64,000 nt of DNA from Limnanthes douglasii subsp. nivea (GCA_036936605.1 JAUPFV010000002.1:267600770-267664769); one strand, 5' to 3'; numbered from the stretch's first letter, positions 21,800 to 37,700 are shown. Notes: generated by a model from the letters alone, not told the origin. A program made the numbers and translations.

Positions 21800-24310
21800 C
21801 CATGACGGCTAGGTTTGAGAGTTGAATATGTTAAATTTCAATTCCTTTCCCCGCGAGTAACTTGGTGAACATAACACCTAAAGTACACTTCTCTGGATTG
21901 ATCTTTAAATTGATACGTCTAAGGTTGGCAAAAGTTTTAGACAATTTAACTAGATGATCTTATTTTTGAATGATGGTAACCAACATGTCGTTAATATAAG
22001 CTTGTAGGTTTTGACCAAGATGTATTGTAGAAACCTTATTGATAAGTCATTGATACATAGACCTATGATTCTTCAGCCTGGAGGGAATTAATTTTTGGCA
22101 ATGCAATTCATTTTATGTGATAAAATTTTATACTCATGAACATCCTCATGCATATGATTGTATCTGGAATAGGCATCCATAAATGATAATATCTGATTGT
22201 CATACGTTACATCCACAAGCTAATCAATTCTTGGTAGAGGGAAGAGATCATCTAGACAAGTTTTGTCGAGGTCCATAAAATCCACACACATTCAACACTT
22301 TTATTATATGTTTTGACCAGTAATAGATTGGTTGTGCAAACTGGGTAATAAGATTCTCGAATATGGCCTACAACAGTAAGTATGTTTATATATTTATTAT
22401 TGCTTCCATTTTTCTAAAGTAAAATTTTATCTATTACTGGATTGGTCGAAAATTGTTGTTAATAGACAGTTTCTGGTACATAAGTCATGTCAGGTACCTT
22501 GTGACGTCCTGGGAATTTCAGAAAAACATATTCAACTTACGCTATAAAAGTCAAGTAACATACACCTTACTTTTGTTAGTATTTTATGACAAATATAATA
22601 TATCTTGCTTCTTTCTATCTTAATGATTTCAAGTTCCTCCCCATGGCTTTATTAGGTGGAGCCATCTATGTGATTATCTATATCATCAATGACGATCAGA
22701 TCCCCTGCCAATTTTTATTTCTTAAGAACTATAGAAGTTGTATATCATTTCCTAGAAGTGTTCTATTTATCCTTAACCACTCCTTGTACTGTAGAGACTA
22801 CAACATGCATTTTTATCCAGCAATAATTTTACCAAAATTACATTATAGAAGAAGGAGTGTCTACTATCAGGAACAAGCACCATACTTTCTTCATAAATCT
22901 CTCATGAGCATGACACAAACGCGAGTCTCCTAATACATTGGTATCCAAACCAATTAATCTAGTAAAGATCTTTTGTACATATTATTGTATTATTGACTGA
23001 GTTTCGGGTGTATATCATTACTCTTTTGACTTTGACATTTACCAAAACTTTACATCGGTTAGTCCAACTTTATTATAAGGTGTTCCTACCCCTATCAGAT
23101 GATCATTAGTGAACCAAAACATCTGGGTAGAGATTATAATAAAGGTGGAGTGATGTCTACCTTTCGTAGTGGACTGCAAGATTGTTCACATGTCATTTTT
23201 TTAAGTTTCAAGTGATTCCTGAGAAATGATCATTTTAGTAATGACTTTGATGCTTTATGTATAGGTATCTGGGTCCATATAATGGTCTTATTTTATTTTC
23301 ATGATTCCATTATTGTCAAATCATATTGGTTCAACGGTTAGTGCTAGAGTGTGCTCTCTCATGTCTTGGTAGAGGGTATCAGATGGACGATGCATATCAT
23401 GGGTTTTTATATTTTTTCTTAATTTACTCTGAGATTTTATCTTCATCAAATAGATTTTGGACATGATCTTGTAGAGCCCATAAATCACTCGTATGGTGTC
23501 CGATATCATTGTGAAACTTACAGAATATGTTATTGTCTATGTGTTCTTTAGGGATTTGTAACTTCTTTTCCTTTGATATTTGATTAAATCTTTGGTTCTT
23601 TCATAGATAAATCTCATATTTTCATCCATCTCGGTAAATGGTCCCCTAGTCGGACGTTCTTGCCTTTAGCCGTTGTGATTATTGTTATAGTTTTTTTGGG
23701 TTTCCCTAATTTATTTTGATTATGATGTTTCAGCTTGGACGCATATTCAATATTGTTACTAGATGCTTTATAATGTGGCATGAAGTTTAGATGTGCATTG
23801 TTAATGGTTTATTATTTTGTACCAGAGGATGGTAATAGGGGTATGTAGTTGGAATTGTCGTGTCCCCATCAATCCTTACTCTGGAAATTTCCTCGAACTT
23901 GATATGGCGTTCCACTTTCTTAAGAAAATCTCCAAACTTTAGTTCCTTATTCTTTAACATGGAATCTAGTGAAGGTTTCTGAAATATTATTTATACGCAT
24001 GAAGTAATCACCACCATATAATGATAGTCCTAAAATTTGTTTTTTGTGTCCACAAACCTCTAAGTTTATTCTCGTAATATTTTATTTGGCCGTTGTTTGC
24101 AGTTGAAGATATAATCCATATCTTATTTGACTACTTTAAAATGAGTGAAGTGGTTTCTAAAGGTAGGAGACTGTTGATGCACCATGGTAGGAGGCTGTTG
24201 AAGTATGTGAGCATGTTGCTACTAAAGCTCATTGAAAAAATCGCGAACTTGTCTTTCGTTCTTATCGCATCATCTTGCTTTTTAATTATTTTATATATTG
24301 TTTAGGTACT
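21800..24310 (-). pseudogene. Tat-type Ty3/gypsy remnant: gag and part of reverse transcriptase
   Basis: Minus-strand translation near 23560-23440 gives CKFHNDIGHHTSDLWALQ, the Tat-lineage form of the gag knuckle (C..H...GH.T..C, with the last C changed to L). Around 22280-21850 I read LDDLFPLPRIDQLVDVTYDN and SFMDAYSRYNH, then YINDMLV (the catalytic YxDD box as YIND) and INPEKCTLGVMFTKLLAGKG. These are reverse transcriptase blocks. Stops and frameshifts are dense, and integrase and RNase H are absent. This is an old fragment. Its relation to the PF04195-like gene to the left, on the same strand, is unclear. Confidence 0.75.
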
Positions 24311-26860
24311 CATTTGCCACTGTTTTTTTCCAAATTTATTTGTTGCTGAAATTCGGTGGCAACTTTCCATATAAGATGTACAAAGCTAATATAAACTCTT
24401 CATCCAGATAGTCATCATCGTCTTGGATAATATTTGCCTTATTGTTGTTTGTTTGTCCTATAAACGGGTAAGTCTGTTGGTGACATGGCCTCTTCCACTT
24501 GTCAGTTAATGAGTGGTACACTTTTTAGTTTGAAATGTCAGCTAATACCTATCAGGTACCGAACGTGATAAGGGTTCAACTAAGCTAGGGGTGACTCTCT
24601 CGATGGTTTAGGTGGCCACTGAATGTACAGGCTGGTAGGTTCTGATGATTTTCTTTCACTGCTATGAAGACTTGCATGTATCATTGGTTCATGTTGAGAT
24701 ACATTGGTGTATAAATATACTTAGGTTGATGGAGAGGTATAGGTGTTTTGTAATGATTTTACTTGACATTTCTTGTGGTACAAGAGTATGCTGATATCCA
24801 AGCTAGATCCATGAGGGTGTTATACAAAGTTGTTTGATGGTTTTGTTATACTTCAAGATAAGAAGGGGCCTATTAATTGTTGGGCTAGAACCCCAAAGAA
24901 GTTTGCTGAAGGTTCACCAACATGTTTTGATAAAGAGGTTTTGCTCATTCTTTTCCCTTTTTAAGTCGATGCCTTCCACTCCAGGATCTTCAGTCTAAAT
25001 CATCCTTGATTTTCCCAACTTTAGCTCTTCAGGAAGAGATGTTGTGCATGTCGGTGATGGTTTTGTGGTTTTGTGTTGCTTCGCTATTATGGAGTTCGTT
25101 GAGTTGTCTCATTCCTACTCTTCATTATCTTTTGGACGTTGAATCATCGATCTTACTTGTGGGTGCTAAAATGATCAACATAGATTACAAACTTTTATAA
25201 TTGTGAGTCGTCTTATTAGACAGGTCCTCTGTTAGCTCCTCGAAATTGGAGATGTCGAAGCAGACGGTCGAACGCTTGGAGTCTCTATCTCTATATCTTC
25301 ATCGATGGATGGATCATGATTTATATTTGAATTGATTGTTGTTAGATTTACTTACTTTTTGAATTTTCTTAAAAGGATCTTCGCGTGATAATAATTTTCT
25401 TCTTATAGTATCAATCTGTTATGAAAATATACAATTAAATAAGTCTGAAACCTAAAATGTTTAAAAAAAATTGAATAATAATAATAATAATATTTTTTGT
25501 TATTCATGAAACCATTTATTCGTTGGAGTGATCCAATTTCACAAATCCAACTTGTTATCAAAAGCCTTGCAAGACGACTCGTTAAAGTTTGCTTCATTCT
25601 AATTCTAATTTTCAACTCATAGTCTTATAAATTTTAGTTCTTTTACTTATGGACAAATTTTACTCTTTTTAATTATAAATTTAAAAATAAAGCAAAATCA
25701 TTTTTTTCGAAATACAAATGACGTTTTTTTCTGTGTGAAGCATGTGATTTTGACTTTTTCATAAATTGATTTTAAAAACAAAAACTATCAAACATTTCAA
25801 ATTATTTTCTCCGGAGTAGAAGTTTAAAACTATGTGATATTTTCTCTAGAGCCAGTTTCAATGGTTTAAAATAGTAAGTTAAAATCCAAAAAAAAAAAAG
25901 TAACAAATGAACCAATTGGACAAAGAAGTGAAAAAGTGAATCTGATTATGGTAGCTTCGCGTCGATAAGATAAAAGATGGGGTTGTAAATCCGAATATCA
26001 ACCATATATTAACAATGATTTTTAGTATCATTTTACGTCAACTCGTCAACCGAGTTACCAGGTTTTGAAAATCTCTATGAACTCATCAATGTCAACAGAA
26101 AACAAACTAACTTCCATTTCTCTAACTTTTAGCTGAATCTTAAATCTCTATTAAGTTCCTTTTAAAAAATAAGCAACTTGAAATATAAACTATATGATTG
26201 CCTGCCTTGATCTTTTTCTTTATTCGCTTTTTACAAAAATAAATGTTATATTCAAAATAAGTGGTTTATAATTGCCTGACCATTGTCAATAAAGCAACGT
26301 CTCCCTTTTAAACAAAGAATGTCACCATGCGCATGCTTGTAGATTCTCTTAGAAAAGAAAGCTTACTCACGACGGACGGTGCAGCAGACCATAATTGATA
26401 ACTCGCACTAAATCTATTGACTTTCAAGCTACCAAGAACCATGTAGACAATTATTTAATCGAGATTCTAAATTAGGTAAGGGTAAAATATGAATTAACTA
26501 CGGTCTTGATATATATATTTTGGTTAAATACGGTCTTATTTTTATCAAAAATCTTATTTTATGTTAGGTGTAGGCTAAAATAAAAGTGATTTTTGTAAGT
26601 TTTGTTGAGTTTTAAAAGTTGAGATCAGAGTCGATTAGGATATAAAAACATGGACTATATGGAATTTAATATGGTAACTCGTTCAAGATTTAGGTCAAAC
26701 ATAGGAAAATGTTTTGTCGAAAATCACTGATAAATAATTGTTGAAACCGGATGACAAAATCATTACTTGTTAGCCGAAATTTCTGAAGATATTTTTGTAT
26801 TCTCGAAAGGAAATGAAATCATTATTATATTAAAAAATCTATATTGATGAATTATTATCA
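24311..26860. other. Gene-free stretch
   Basis: No supported gene. The left part may be the leader or LTR of the Tat-type remnant. The right part is AT-rich with no recognisable feature. Confidence 0.45.
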
Positions 26861-26879
26861 ATCATTGATCAAATCATCG

Positions 26880-29800
26880 TATGATCATGTTTAATGTATC
26901 ATACTCATTTTTTTAATTTATAAATAGTTGAAGAGCGGTATGAAAATCACGCGTGTGAGCTGATAATAAGCGAGCAACAGAAAATATCGAGTTTTATGGA
27001 TTAGATAGAGAAGCAAAATTAGGAAATAAACATTGAGATCCATAATTTTTTTGTAAGCCAAAGTAGCTAAATGAGTTTGTTAGTTGTGTTTGAAAAGTTT
27101 TATTGTAATATGTCCACTATATAATATCAGTGCATATTATTCGTAAATGTAGGATTTCATCAAAATCTGAACCACGTTAAATCTTATCTTGTGTACTTTG
27201 TTTATATTATGTATATTTTTATTAACTTTGAGTTGAAAGGTTCACAAAAAGCTGAAGCTCTACTTCCATTTGGCTACACTTATTAGGACATAAATCACTA
27301 GTGGTTAAATTTCAGCCTACTATCGAAGTTATACCAACTTAAGCCTAAATTCTAGACTAAGCCGAAGGAATTGATATTTTGATTACCATTGAGTATCAAC
27401 CTTAAATATTCTTCTTTGATTCGATATTTCTCCCAACAAGTGGTGCAGTCAACGTGGATAATTTATAATCATGTTGTTCTGTTAGGCGATAAACACAAGG
27501 TAAAAAGAGGAAGATCGTTTAAGTATCTTGGATGTAGAGATCCAGAGTTCACCATAAAAGCAAGTAATGCCATAAAGACGAGTTTTATGAATTTAGATAT
27601 TGATAAATTCAACATAGAGAATGATTTTAACCTTATGGAGAATTAAGATTCGAGCTTTCCTAATACATAAAGGGTTGTTTGCTACCAATAGTGAGAGAGC
27701 GAATAATCGATTGATGTCGAAGTGTTATCTGAGGCCCATAGTTCTCTGATATTGAGTTTGGGAGATGAGTTACTTCAAAATGTGTCTTAAGATCATACGA
27801 TGTTGGGATATGGAACCGGGTAGAAGTCATTTACATAAAAAAGTCCATGGTCAACAAATTATATCTTAAAAAACAAATACACGTGGCAATAAATGGTAAT
27901 GAGAAGATCTAAAGACACTTGGATGATTTCAATGGAATCGATTTGAATGCAGTTGGAGTCAAGATATAAGATGAGGATACAAAAATATTCCTCTCGAGTT
28001 TTCTATCGAAGTTGTATGATAACTTTGTTATCATCATGCTCTATGGAAAATATTCTCTTTGTCGAAATTAAGAGTGTTATGACTCAAATATTTTTAGAAA
28101 AAACAAATTGACGAGTGACTAAAATGGTCTCGAATTAGGCATAAGGTTAAGGACTGGAATGAGAGATTCAATTAAGAAAATAAAAAAACTCCTCGTCTAA
28201 ATTCAGAAGATTTATAAGTGGTTCTGAGGTAATATTTTGGTTTTCTAAGATAGATAGTCAAATCAGTATGAACCTCCAAGAGATAAGGAATATAAATATT
28301 TATCTAAATAATTAAAACAAAAATGCTTGAATGATCGTAGATGATTATGCTCTGGTGCTTTAATGGCTTTTACTTACAGGTACAATAACAAGTAGATTAT
28401 GAAGCTTCATTTTACACGACATCTAAGAAAAATTGGTTTGAAAACCTGCGATTGTTTGATGGTGACAAGGTCATACTAGAGAATGACGAACCTTGTGTTG
28501 TGAAATGAATGGGGAATGTTCGGTTTAATTTGTCTAGAAGGCTTGAGAGAGTGATAACAAATGTGAGAGATGTACCTGAAATGAAACGTAATCTTATTTA
28601 TTTGTAATTTCAGATGAAAAATGTGTAATTATAAGGGTAGGGATATCAGACTTATGATTCTCCATGCTCACTAGTTATTATAAAATCCTATAAGACTAAT
28701 GGTGTATTAGTTCTTGAAGGTTCTGTATTATCCGAGGTGTGTCTAGTGTAAATAGAGATTCAACGGAGCCGTGACATATGAGGTTAAGGCATATAAGTGA
28801 GAAATGTCTTATTGTGCTTAGTAAATAAGGATTGTTGGATGGTCACACAATTTCAAATTCTTCAAAAGTTGCGTGTTAGGAAAAAGTAAAAAGATTAAGT
28901 TCATGCTTAAAAACTCTACACCAGTGATGTTCTTAAATATATTCATTCAGACATTCAGAGACTTGCAAGGCATCTAACAATTAGAGGTGTTATGTACTAC
29001 ATGTTCTTGATTGACGAATACTCCATAAAATTATGGGTTATAATTTTAAATCCCATTGAGGATTTATTTTATGTTTTAGGATTGGAAGAAGTTGGAAGAA
29101 GAATCATATTAGGAAGATGTTGAAGAAGTTGAGGAATAACATTAGCTTGGAATATGTAAATGCTAAAGAATTCACTACATAGTATTCTAAACTTGGCATT
29201 GGTAGATACATAACCGTGAGACAAATCCCAAACATATTAGTCTTATTGAGAGGATGAAACAAACCTTGTTGTAAATGGTAAGGTGTATGCTTCTAATAGT
29301 TGTAATGAGCCGAAGATTTTAGGGAGAAGTTTTAAAGATAACTTCATATATCATCAACATGATTTCATCTACAAAACTAAAGTTTAAATATCCAAAAGAG
29401 ATATGTGCTAGAAACAAAAATATGTTGGAACATTTAAAAGTATTCAGATATGCTGTCTATGAACATGTGATGCAAGAAATTCTTCAACCAAGAGCACTAA
29501 AATATTTGTTCATTAGCTATACGGGAATAATAAAAGAGTATAGGTCGTGGTTCCTGGAACCTAGATGGTATAAATATTTCATTAGATGAGACACAGTATT
29601 CAATAAGGATTTTATGTCATTGGTCAAGACGAAGGAAACCAAACCTAGTACTATAGAGAATAAATGTGAAGTTGATGATGATTTTGAACAAGAGTGTGGA
29701 GCCGAGGATATTTATACTGAAGGTGATTCCAGATTTGGTACATGTTCGGCTCATGTAGAGGAAGTTCACCTACATACACGAGTTAGACAATGGCTAAGAC

Positions 29801-32065
29801 TTTGATATTATAGAACCTTCAAATGTTCAAACCAGAGAGAAATATGATAATTTTGATAGTTATTAGTTGGTGAGAGATAGAACACATAGACCTATAAATC
29901 CTACACAGAGGTACAACTTTTATTATATTATATGTTATACTTTATTGATTGAAATAGAAGAAGATATTCTTGAACTCGAGAGTTATCATGATGCTGTGAG
30001 GGGTAGTGATAAGGTAAAATGGCTGAATGACACAAGGGAAGAACTGAGTTTTAAAATAATAATGGTACGTGGATTTTTGTGAATAAGTTTAATGGTCAAA
30101 ATCTTGTAGGAAGTATATGGATATTCAAGATAAATAAATCTATTATTAACTGTTTATTTATCCCGATACAAAGCTAGGCTAGTGGCTAAAGGATTCATGC
30201 AAAATTAGGATGTTGATTTCAATGAAATTTTCTTACCAGTTATGAAACATACCTCATTAAGCGTTCTACTGTAAAAAAAAATCTAATTTGATATTGAGTT
30301 AGATCAAATGGATGCTGTTACCTCATCCACGCATGGATAATTTTAGAATATTATTCACATGAATCAACCTCAATGTTTTGAAGAGGGGAATGAAGAAGAT
30401 GTGTGTTTTTTGAAGAGACCCCTATATAGGTTGAAACAGCCGTCAATAGAGTGAAATACAATATTTTATTTTCTATGAGATCTATCAAGTATGTGAGGAG
30501 TTGTTATCAAAATTGTGTCTATTATATTAGGGAAATACACATGGAGATATATATCTTTTTGTTGTATGTATAAGACATAATAATAGATGGAAATGAGATG
30601 AGGATAATTGAAACGATGAAGAGTTGGTGTAAAAAAGAGTTTGAAATAAAGGATATGAGAGAGGCTAAAAGTATTCTCGTTATATATATATATATTCTTA
30701 TCTCAACAAGAATACATACATAAGATTCTCAAGAAGTTCAAAGTTACTGAAGCCCCAAAGGATAGAACTTCAATTGGTGCCTATTTCAAACCTAGTACCA
30801 CTTAAGAACCAACCAAAATAAAATTTAAGAAATTCATACAAAATATATCCTATTATAATACCATTAATATCATCATATACATAATGATATGAACGATACA
30901 TGATCTTGCATACTCTATTAGTATTTTGTGAAGATTTATCAAATCCTGAGAGGCCTTACTTGCAAGCCTGTAATTTCTTATAAGATTATTGAAGGTTTCG
31001 AATACAGTTAGGTTGTATCATAATTAGAAGTACATGGCTGATGAGATAATGATAGGGTATGTTGAATCTGATTATGGAGGTTTTTTTACACAAGAAAGTC
31101 AACTTCGAGTTATCTATTTACTATGCTTGGAGGAGTGGCTAGGTAGAAATAATATTTTTAAAATTCATTGCCTTGTCATGTACGGATGCTGAATACATTG
31201 CTTTTGTTAAAAAATTAAGGAAACCATGTGGCTAAAATGATTATTATTTAAGATCACCAGTATAGAGCAAGAAGTGATTGTTATGTAATAATACCAATGC
31301 CCTTCACTTGATGAGGAATCTAAATTTACATGGGAGAACAAAGCACGTAGATATTAAGATACACTTCACTCGAGATGTGGTGGAATAAAAGCAAGTGAAG
31401 ATGGAAAATATTGCAATTTGGTGAAAATATTTCGGATATTATAGCCAATGTATTACCAGTTTCAAATTTTATGAAGTGCATGAGATTTATGCAAGTCTCG
31501 TAAGTAGGTGGATTGTATGTTTCTAAAGAGTAGTTGGAACATTGGGACAATGAATTCTAGATTCATTATAAGCTTAGGTTGAGAATTCTTAGGTGTAATC
31601 TAAAAGTGACTAACACGGACTAGTGAAAGGTCAAGATAAAATATGGAGTGTTTTAGGTCTTAGAGAGAGAAACAAAGTTAGAAATAAAATACTGAGAGAA
31701 AGACTAAGATCCATACTTCCTTTTGTAAACCGAAGTAGATTTTTAACAGAATATGAATGATTGTATTAGTTGTGTTTAAGAGAGTTTCCCTGTAATATTT
31801 ATACTATATAAATTTAGTGTCCATTTCCCATGAATGTATGATTTATTCTCAATCTGAACCACGTTAAATCATGTAATATGTTCTTACTTTATACTATCTT
31901 TTTTTGTTAGCATTAGGTTGGAAGTTTCACATAACCTAATCTCTACTTCCTTTATGTCCCACTTACACAAAGTAAATTACATAATTGTTAAAGTTTGGCA
32001 TACTCCCAAAGTTGCACTGACTGAAGCCTGGAGTCTCTATCGACATTTAAAATTCTGAATATTTG
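26880..32065 (+). mobile_element. Old, decayed Ty1/copia element
   Basis: Two diverged LTR copies align by eye: about 26880-27436 and about 31514-32065. Shared words include TCTGAACCACGTTAAATC and TAGTTGTGTTT, and both carry CTCTACTTCC. The 5' LTR is followed by AACAAGTGGTGCAG, a decayed primer site. Gag starts near 27580 (MNLDIDKFNIENDFNLME). Protease-flank, integrase (28780-29060), reverse transcriptase ([13 protein letters not shown] near 30170; ELDQMDAVT near 30295) and RNase H remnants (ESDYGG near 31070) follow in copia order. Stops and frameshifts are everywhere. The outer limits are approximate. Confidence 0.8.
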
Positions 32066-34040
32066 TTTTGTTTTGTTTTTAATATTTTATATATATTTAA
32101 CATAAACGTATAATCATACAAAATTTCATCTAAATTAACCAAAAAAAAAATCGAACAACCTACAATCGAAAAACAAACTACATATTTAGCATTAAACAAA
32201 TATTTATTTCAAAAAACTTTTAAAAAATCGTAAACTCCAAAATATGTATAATATTTAAATTTTGACCTATAAAAAAATAGTTATGGAAATAACTAAATTT
32301 GATCTCGCTGGTCAAAATTCATACCTAAAATAAACAGCGACAAAATTTGATTTTCAAAAACTTCATAATATCCCAAAAACACAAAACTCAAACATAGCAT
32401 AATAGATCGAAGTTTGATTAAATACTTAGATATAACTTAAAATGAATCAAAACAATTTAAATATAAGAAAATTAATTTCTTTTAAATTTTGGACATAAAT
32501 TGGAAAATAAAATTCTTCAGCCCTAAACAACAATTGTTTTTAAAAAAACTAAATATATAATTGAAATATTGTGAAATAATTTTTTTCAACTTTTGACTTG
32601 AAAAACAAACGTTGGAATAAAAAAATAAATATAACTTATTTTTTTAAGGCTATAGAAGTTTGTTAGTTTTTTAGTATATAATTGTGATATTTTAACTATA
32701 ATATATATGTAAGATATTTTTTCTGATATTGGTCTGAGAACATATTTTAAAATGACACATATAAATATAATAATAATTTTATAACCAAATTCTATGATAT
32801 AATATGTTTTTAATTATTGAAAAGAATAACGTGAAAAAAAAACCTACTAGGATGAATGGATAGAGGAAGAGAGGTGATGCTTCATCGGCTAGGATTTATT
32901 TTGACACTATTTAAATTCAGATATATATGTGAAGTAGCAAAATTGTTTTTATTATAGACGATGTGTTTAAGATTGAATCATGCCTAACTAACTTTCAAAC
33001 TCACTCGAAATTTGGCCTTCTTTTTATTAACAACTCAATACCATATTCATATACCTTATAAAAGCTATGTTAATAAGATTTAGTGAGTGTAACAAATTAC
33101 AGCCAAAGTTTCATTATGACTTAAGGAATAAAATCTTGTAACAAATTTGGTAATATTTAACTATAAATTATATATGCGGCAACTAATGAAATACAAAAAA
33201 AATTAAAAATAATGTTTTTCCAACTTCAGTTTGGTATCAGAAAAGACTTTAAGCTTTGTTCATAGCTGAAAATAACGAGTCTCCAAACTTTAGTTGTGGG
33301 TTAGTAGGTTTTGAAATAAGGTCTAATGAACCTCTCATCAACCACAAAAGTTGCCAAATAATCAAATGAACACATTCACCAGCATTAGATTAGAAAAAAA
33401 ATATATTATGGAAGATAATGGTTCTTTCCGCCATTAGAGAAAATAAGATTGGAGGATTCATGGTTAGAAACTATAGCTTCCAAATCTAACCACTAAAACA
33501 AGTGGTAATATAATAGAGAATCGAGAGTGTGAGAACTGAACAGTAAAAGACTAGCTATTACTAGGTTGGCACTACATCACCATGAGCACTGAAATAAGTG
33601 GTAACATAACAGAGGATCTAGAGTGTGAGAACTCGATAGTAAAAGATTAACCATGAGGCTCTCTAGATCACATAACAGGTCCATGATCACCTATTTCAAA
33701 TTAGAGTTCCAAAAAATAAAGAAATATACAAAAACTATGGAAGAATACTTAAATAAAATGAAAACTATAATTGATAACCTCACACTAGCTAGTAAACTTT
33801 TATCTCTTGGCGACCTAGTCATTTAGGTGTTGGTAGGTTTTGACCCATAATGTACAATAATAGTGGTGATTTTAGTTGATAAATAGATAAAAAAATTTGC
33901 TAGACTTGCAAATGGCTTTAATTTAAAGCAGACTATAGGAACTCAACCCTCAACAAAATGACACAACTAATCTAATTATAGCAACAACAAACTGTGTGAC
34001 AAATAAACCAGAAAGAAGGTTACAAAACAATGGTAGCTAT

Positions 34041-34308
34041 TGTTACGTGTAATGAATTTTATAATGCAAGGATATGAATTGTATCTGCATTTTCAAAGAG
34101 AGAATGTGAATGGTAGAATTGTAGTGAGAGAAGCAAAAAGAAGAGTTCAATCAAGAAAATAAAGTCCAATCCTTTATAACTGAAACAGTTATGTTAATGG
34201 AAAAATTACATTATGGTTTCTTATATTTGCTAATAATATACATCTTCTCTATTAACTTTATAACACTACTTATTAAAACTTCTCTCTAATTGTTTTAAGT
34301 CCGTGATA

Positions 34309-34348
<40 letters not shown>

Positions 34349-34350
34349 CA
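34041..34350 (-). repeat. Tat-type gypsy 3' LTR
   Basis: 310 bp, starting TGTTACGTGTAATG on the plus strand. It is longer than its partner, mainly because of a TA microsatellite expansion at 34312-34340. Confidence 0.88.
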
Positions 34351-34746
34351 GTAGCCTCCATAGTTCATATGAAGAACGATAAACAAGAACTAAAATTTTA
34401 TGAAGCCATGTCAGTCCAAAACTACCAATTACCATACTCTAAATTGCATCGAATACAAACCATTCATCATTACACCAAGACTGCTTATACTTATTAGCCT
34501 CAAATTTAATTATATTTAAGTTTGCATCTATATTAAGGCTACTCATAATTATACTTAAATCCACCTCAAATCTTTATGCAATCTTTTCAAGTTTGCTTCG
34601 AATGTACACGTGGTTCTTCACTCATTTCTCTGACAATAGCTAAAAACGCATTGAGTATGTAACTGTTTACCGGTTCATTTTTACAGATATCACTCTATTT
34701 TAGGGTAGGTAACCGTTTTTTCGGTTCAACTTTCAACCAATACATA

Positions 34747-37700
34747 TTGTCACAATTTCGCCTTCTCTTCCCACTTTTTCCCTTCATTTACTCTTTTATA
34801 AGTATTCTCCCTTTAGTCATTCTCCTTTCCCATACAACTTCTAGTGAGAGAAAGAAAAGTAGTCTGAAAATTCTATTACACCAACACCTTCAACTAAAAA
34901 TTCATCTTTTCAGATTCACTTTCAACTTTCTGCACACTATTTTGAAGATTTTTTTCATATTGGTTTGTGAAAAAGTCACAATCTACTAAAAAACCTATTT
35001 TTGTTCTCTACGATTATTTGTCTATCAGTGAAAGGGTTGCGAAATACTGAGTGACATGTGTTATAGACAACTTACTAAATATTTCAACTCATACAACAGT
35101 ATACAAAAATTTCATCCGTGACCAAAGTTCTTCTAGGTATCAAAATCCACACAACCTAGTTCTTGACACCTACTCACCAGAATCCTCTCAACAACCATCG
35201 CTTCAAAGTCCTTCACAAGAATTTTCTGGAAACGCATCAAATCCTCCTCGAATCAATCACAAAGAAACACAAACTAAATCTTCTCAAAGAACATAAGAAA
35301 CCTCTCATAGAGTTAATACTAAACCTCCTCGAATTAGTCTCAAAGAAACACCTCGAATTCAATCTACAAATCACTATTTCCAGAACCAAACTCCTCGAAG
35401 AAGCTCATTTATAGCCATGGGAGATTCTGAAGACAACAATGTTCCAAAAATTCCTACATCTTCTCCTCCCCCAAAAGAGTTAATTGTGATTGACAAAGAG
35501 TCATAAAAAATCCTTCGAAGACTAAACCACAAAATAAAATAACTGCAGCCTTTAACTTATAAGGTAGCACTAGCGATAGAACCCCACCTCAACTACGAGA
35601 TGAAGCGTCTGAAGATGTTGAATCTGAGTCGATGACAGAAATAGATTCCAATATTTAAAACAAAATAAGTGGTGCTGCTTCAGAATCTGAGACGACGCTT
35701 TGAAGAAGCCGGCTTTTAGTATAAACCTAAAGCTAGTCCTTCCTGAATATGTTGTTGCATTAAAAATGTAACATATGAATACTACAGCCAAGCCCATGCA
35801 TATCGTTTAAAAAGGCAATGGGGGTCTCCAAGAAAATGTCATGCTTCGCTTACCACAAGTAGGAAAAACTCCCTCTATCTTATGAAGTAAATGAACTTGT
35901 GGTCTACCCCGATATCATCAACTGGGGACTTTGATTCTCGTTAGACCCGATGATAGCTGATTATTTTGAAATCCTTGGTCTGTGTCCAATGCACGCAAAC
36001 CCAAACTTGTTGTTTACTTTCATGTTCATCAGTATGGCTTCTAGACTATGTATCAAATATTTCATTACAATGAATGGTCTTCCCAAAAATCAAGTACTAC
36101 CATTCTACTATCTCACCCTCAGAGATTTTTTCAAGGTAATTAACGATCTTCTCGAAGCTGACAAGTTCTGGAAACAAAGATTTTTCTTTATTTCTATAGC
36201 CTGGGAAAATGGCAAGGAAAATTCTTAAGATAATCCATCAATGCTCAACCTTGTTGGAAAATACGAGTAAGTTAATCAATCTCTTTTACTTTTCATATCT
36301 TATATTTCAACTTCTTATTTTTTTTATGTATTGTTGTTGTGTGTTAAAATTCCGAGGCAGTACAAAGCTCGTCGAAAAACGGCCAAAGATATATTTGCTA
36401 AACTTTCTACCGGGGAAAAAAATGCATGGAGTAAAGAGTTACACAGCACCTTCATACCCATATATTTCATTAACAGCCATTTATAGAGGATCTCCTCAGA
36501 TTTTGTCATTCCAGAAGAAGAGTTAGTGGATCCTACAAATCCAGATGACGTTGTGAAAATATTATTATAACCTGACGCAAAAATCATACTTCCGGTTCGA
36601 AATAGGTCACAACACCACTTCTCCTCAAGGAATAAGGTAAATAAGAAAAAAAATAAAGCCAGCTCTTCAAAAAATCCAAAGCCGAAGAAAACTTTGAAAA
36701 ACCCACGAGGAAGGCAAATGAAATTAACCTTCCAACCATTGAACATGGAATTGAAGTTAAGTTCTCTAAGATAATAAAAAAAGACTACCACTTTGAAGAT
36801 TAAGAAATGTTCTTCTAAAACTCCTCCAACAAAAAGAGTAAAAGACAGCGTCGAAGTACCTCCCCGAAATTTATCTCTAAATGCTAAAGATTCTCAATAA
36901 AGACAAGAATATGTAGAAAAATACCTCCCAATAAATGATAAATTAATCAACAAAGAAGTATTTGGTGAAGATGAGATTCAAGATCTTTATAAGGACATGG
37001 ATCCTGAATTTAAGAAAATGTGAGAGCAAATTACCCAAATCGGCAATCTGATTACATTAGCCAATTTTCCTCGAATCGTGAGTTCTAATCCTTCACAAGG
37101 TTTATCATCAACTACTCTTACTCTTCATGAAAATTCACCTTCTCTCCCTGTTGAGAAACCCTCTAAATAAATATTGCATGTGCTCTAACCATTTTCCAAT
37201 CTCGAAGATGCAACAAAGCGTTTATGCACAGAAGTTGAATCTGCTCAAACCAAACTCGCGGCTATGGTTAAATATTTTGGTGGAAACAAGAGGCTGAGGG
37301 TAATAAAAAGATTAGAAATATTTACGATAAAAAAACTCGAACGATTCCTGGTTTTCAAGGATGATAAGTTAGAATTCATAAAAAGATCCATCCAAATCAA
37401 ATTTCGTTTGAGAGAAATCAGTGATCAAGAAAAATGAGAGCTAAAGAATCACATTAAACTGAGCTAGCTGAGCTCAAAACAAAGCATGAAAATGAGATAT
37501 CTGAAGAACAAAAAAATTACTTCTCCTTAAAAGAGTCACTTAAGCAAAGTGAAGTGGATAAGAAAAAAACCAGTTGACGACTTTGAATACTCAAAGTAAA
37601 GTTCAAGGAAGAAAAACGTCTTGCTGTAAAAGTTCTGAAAACGCAAAGCGGGCTACAGAGCCTTGATGCTCTCAAAACTACTGAAGGGTAAACATCAATC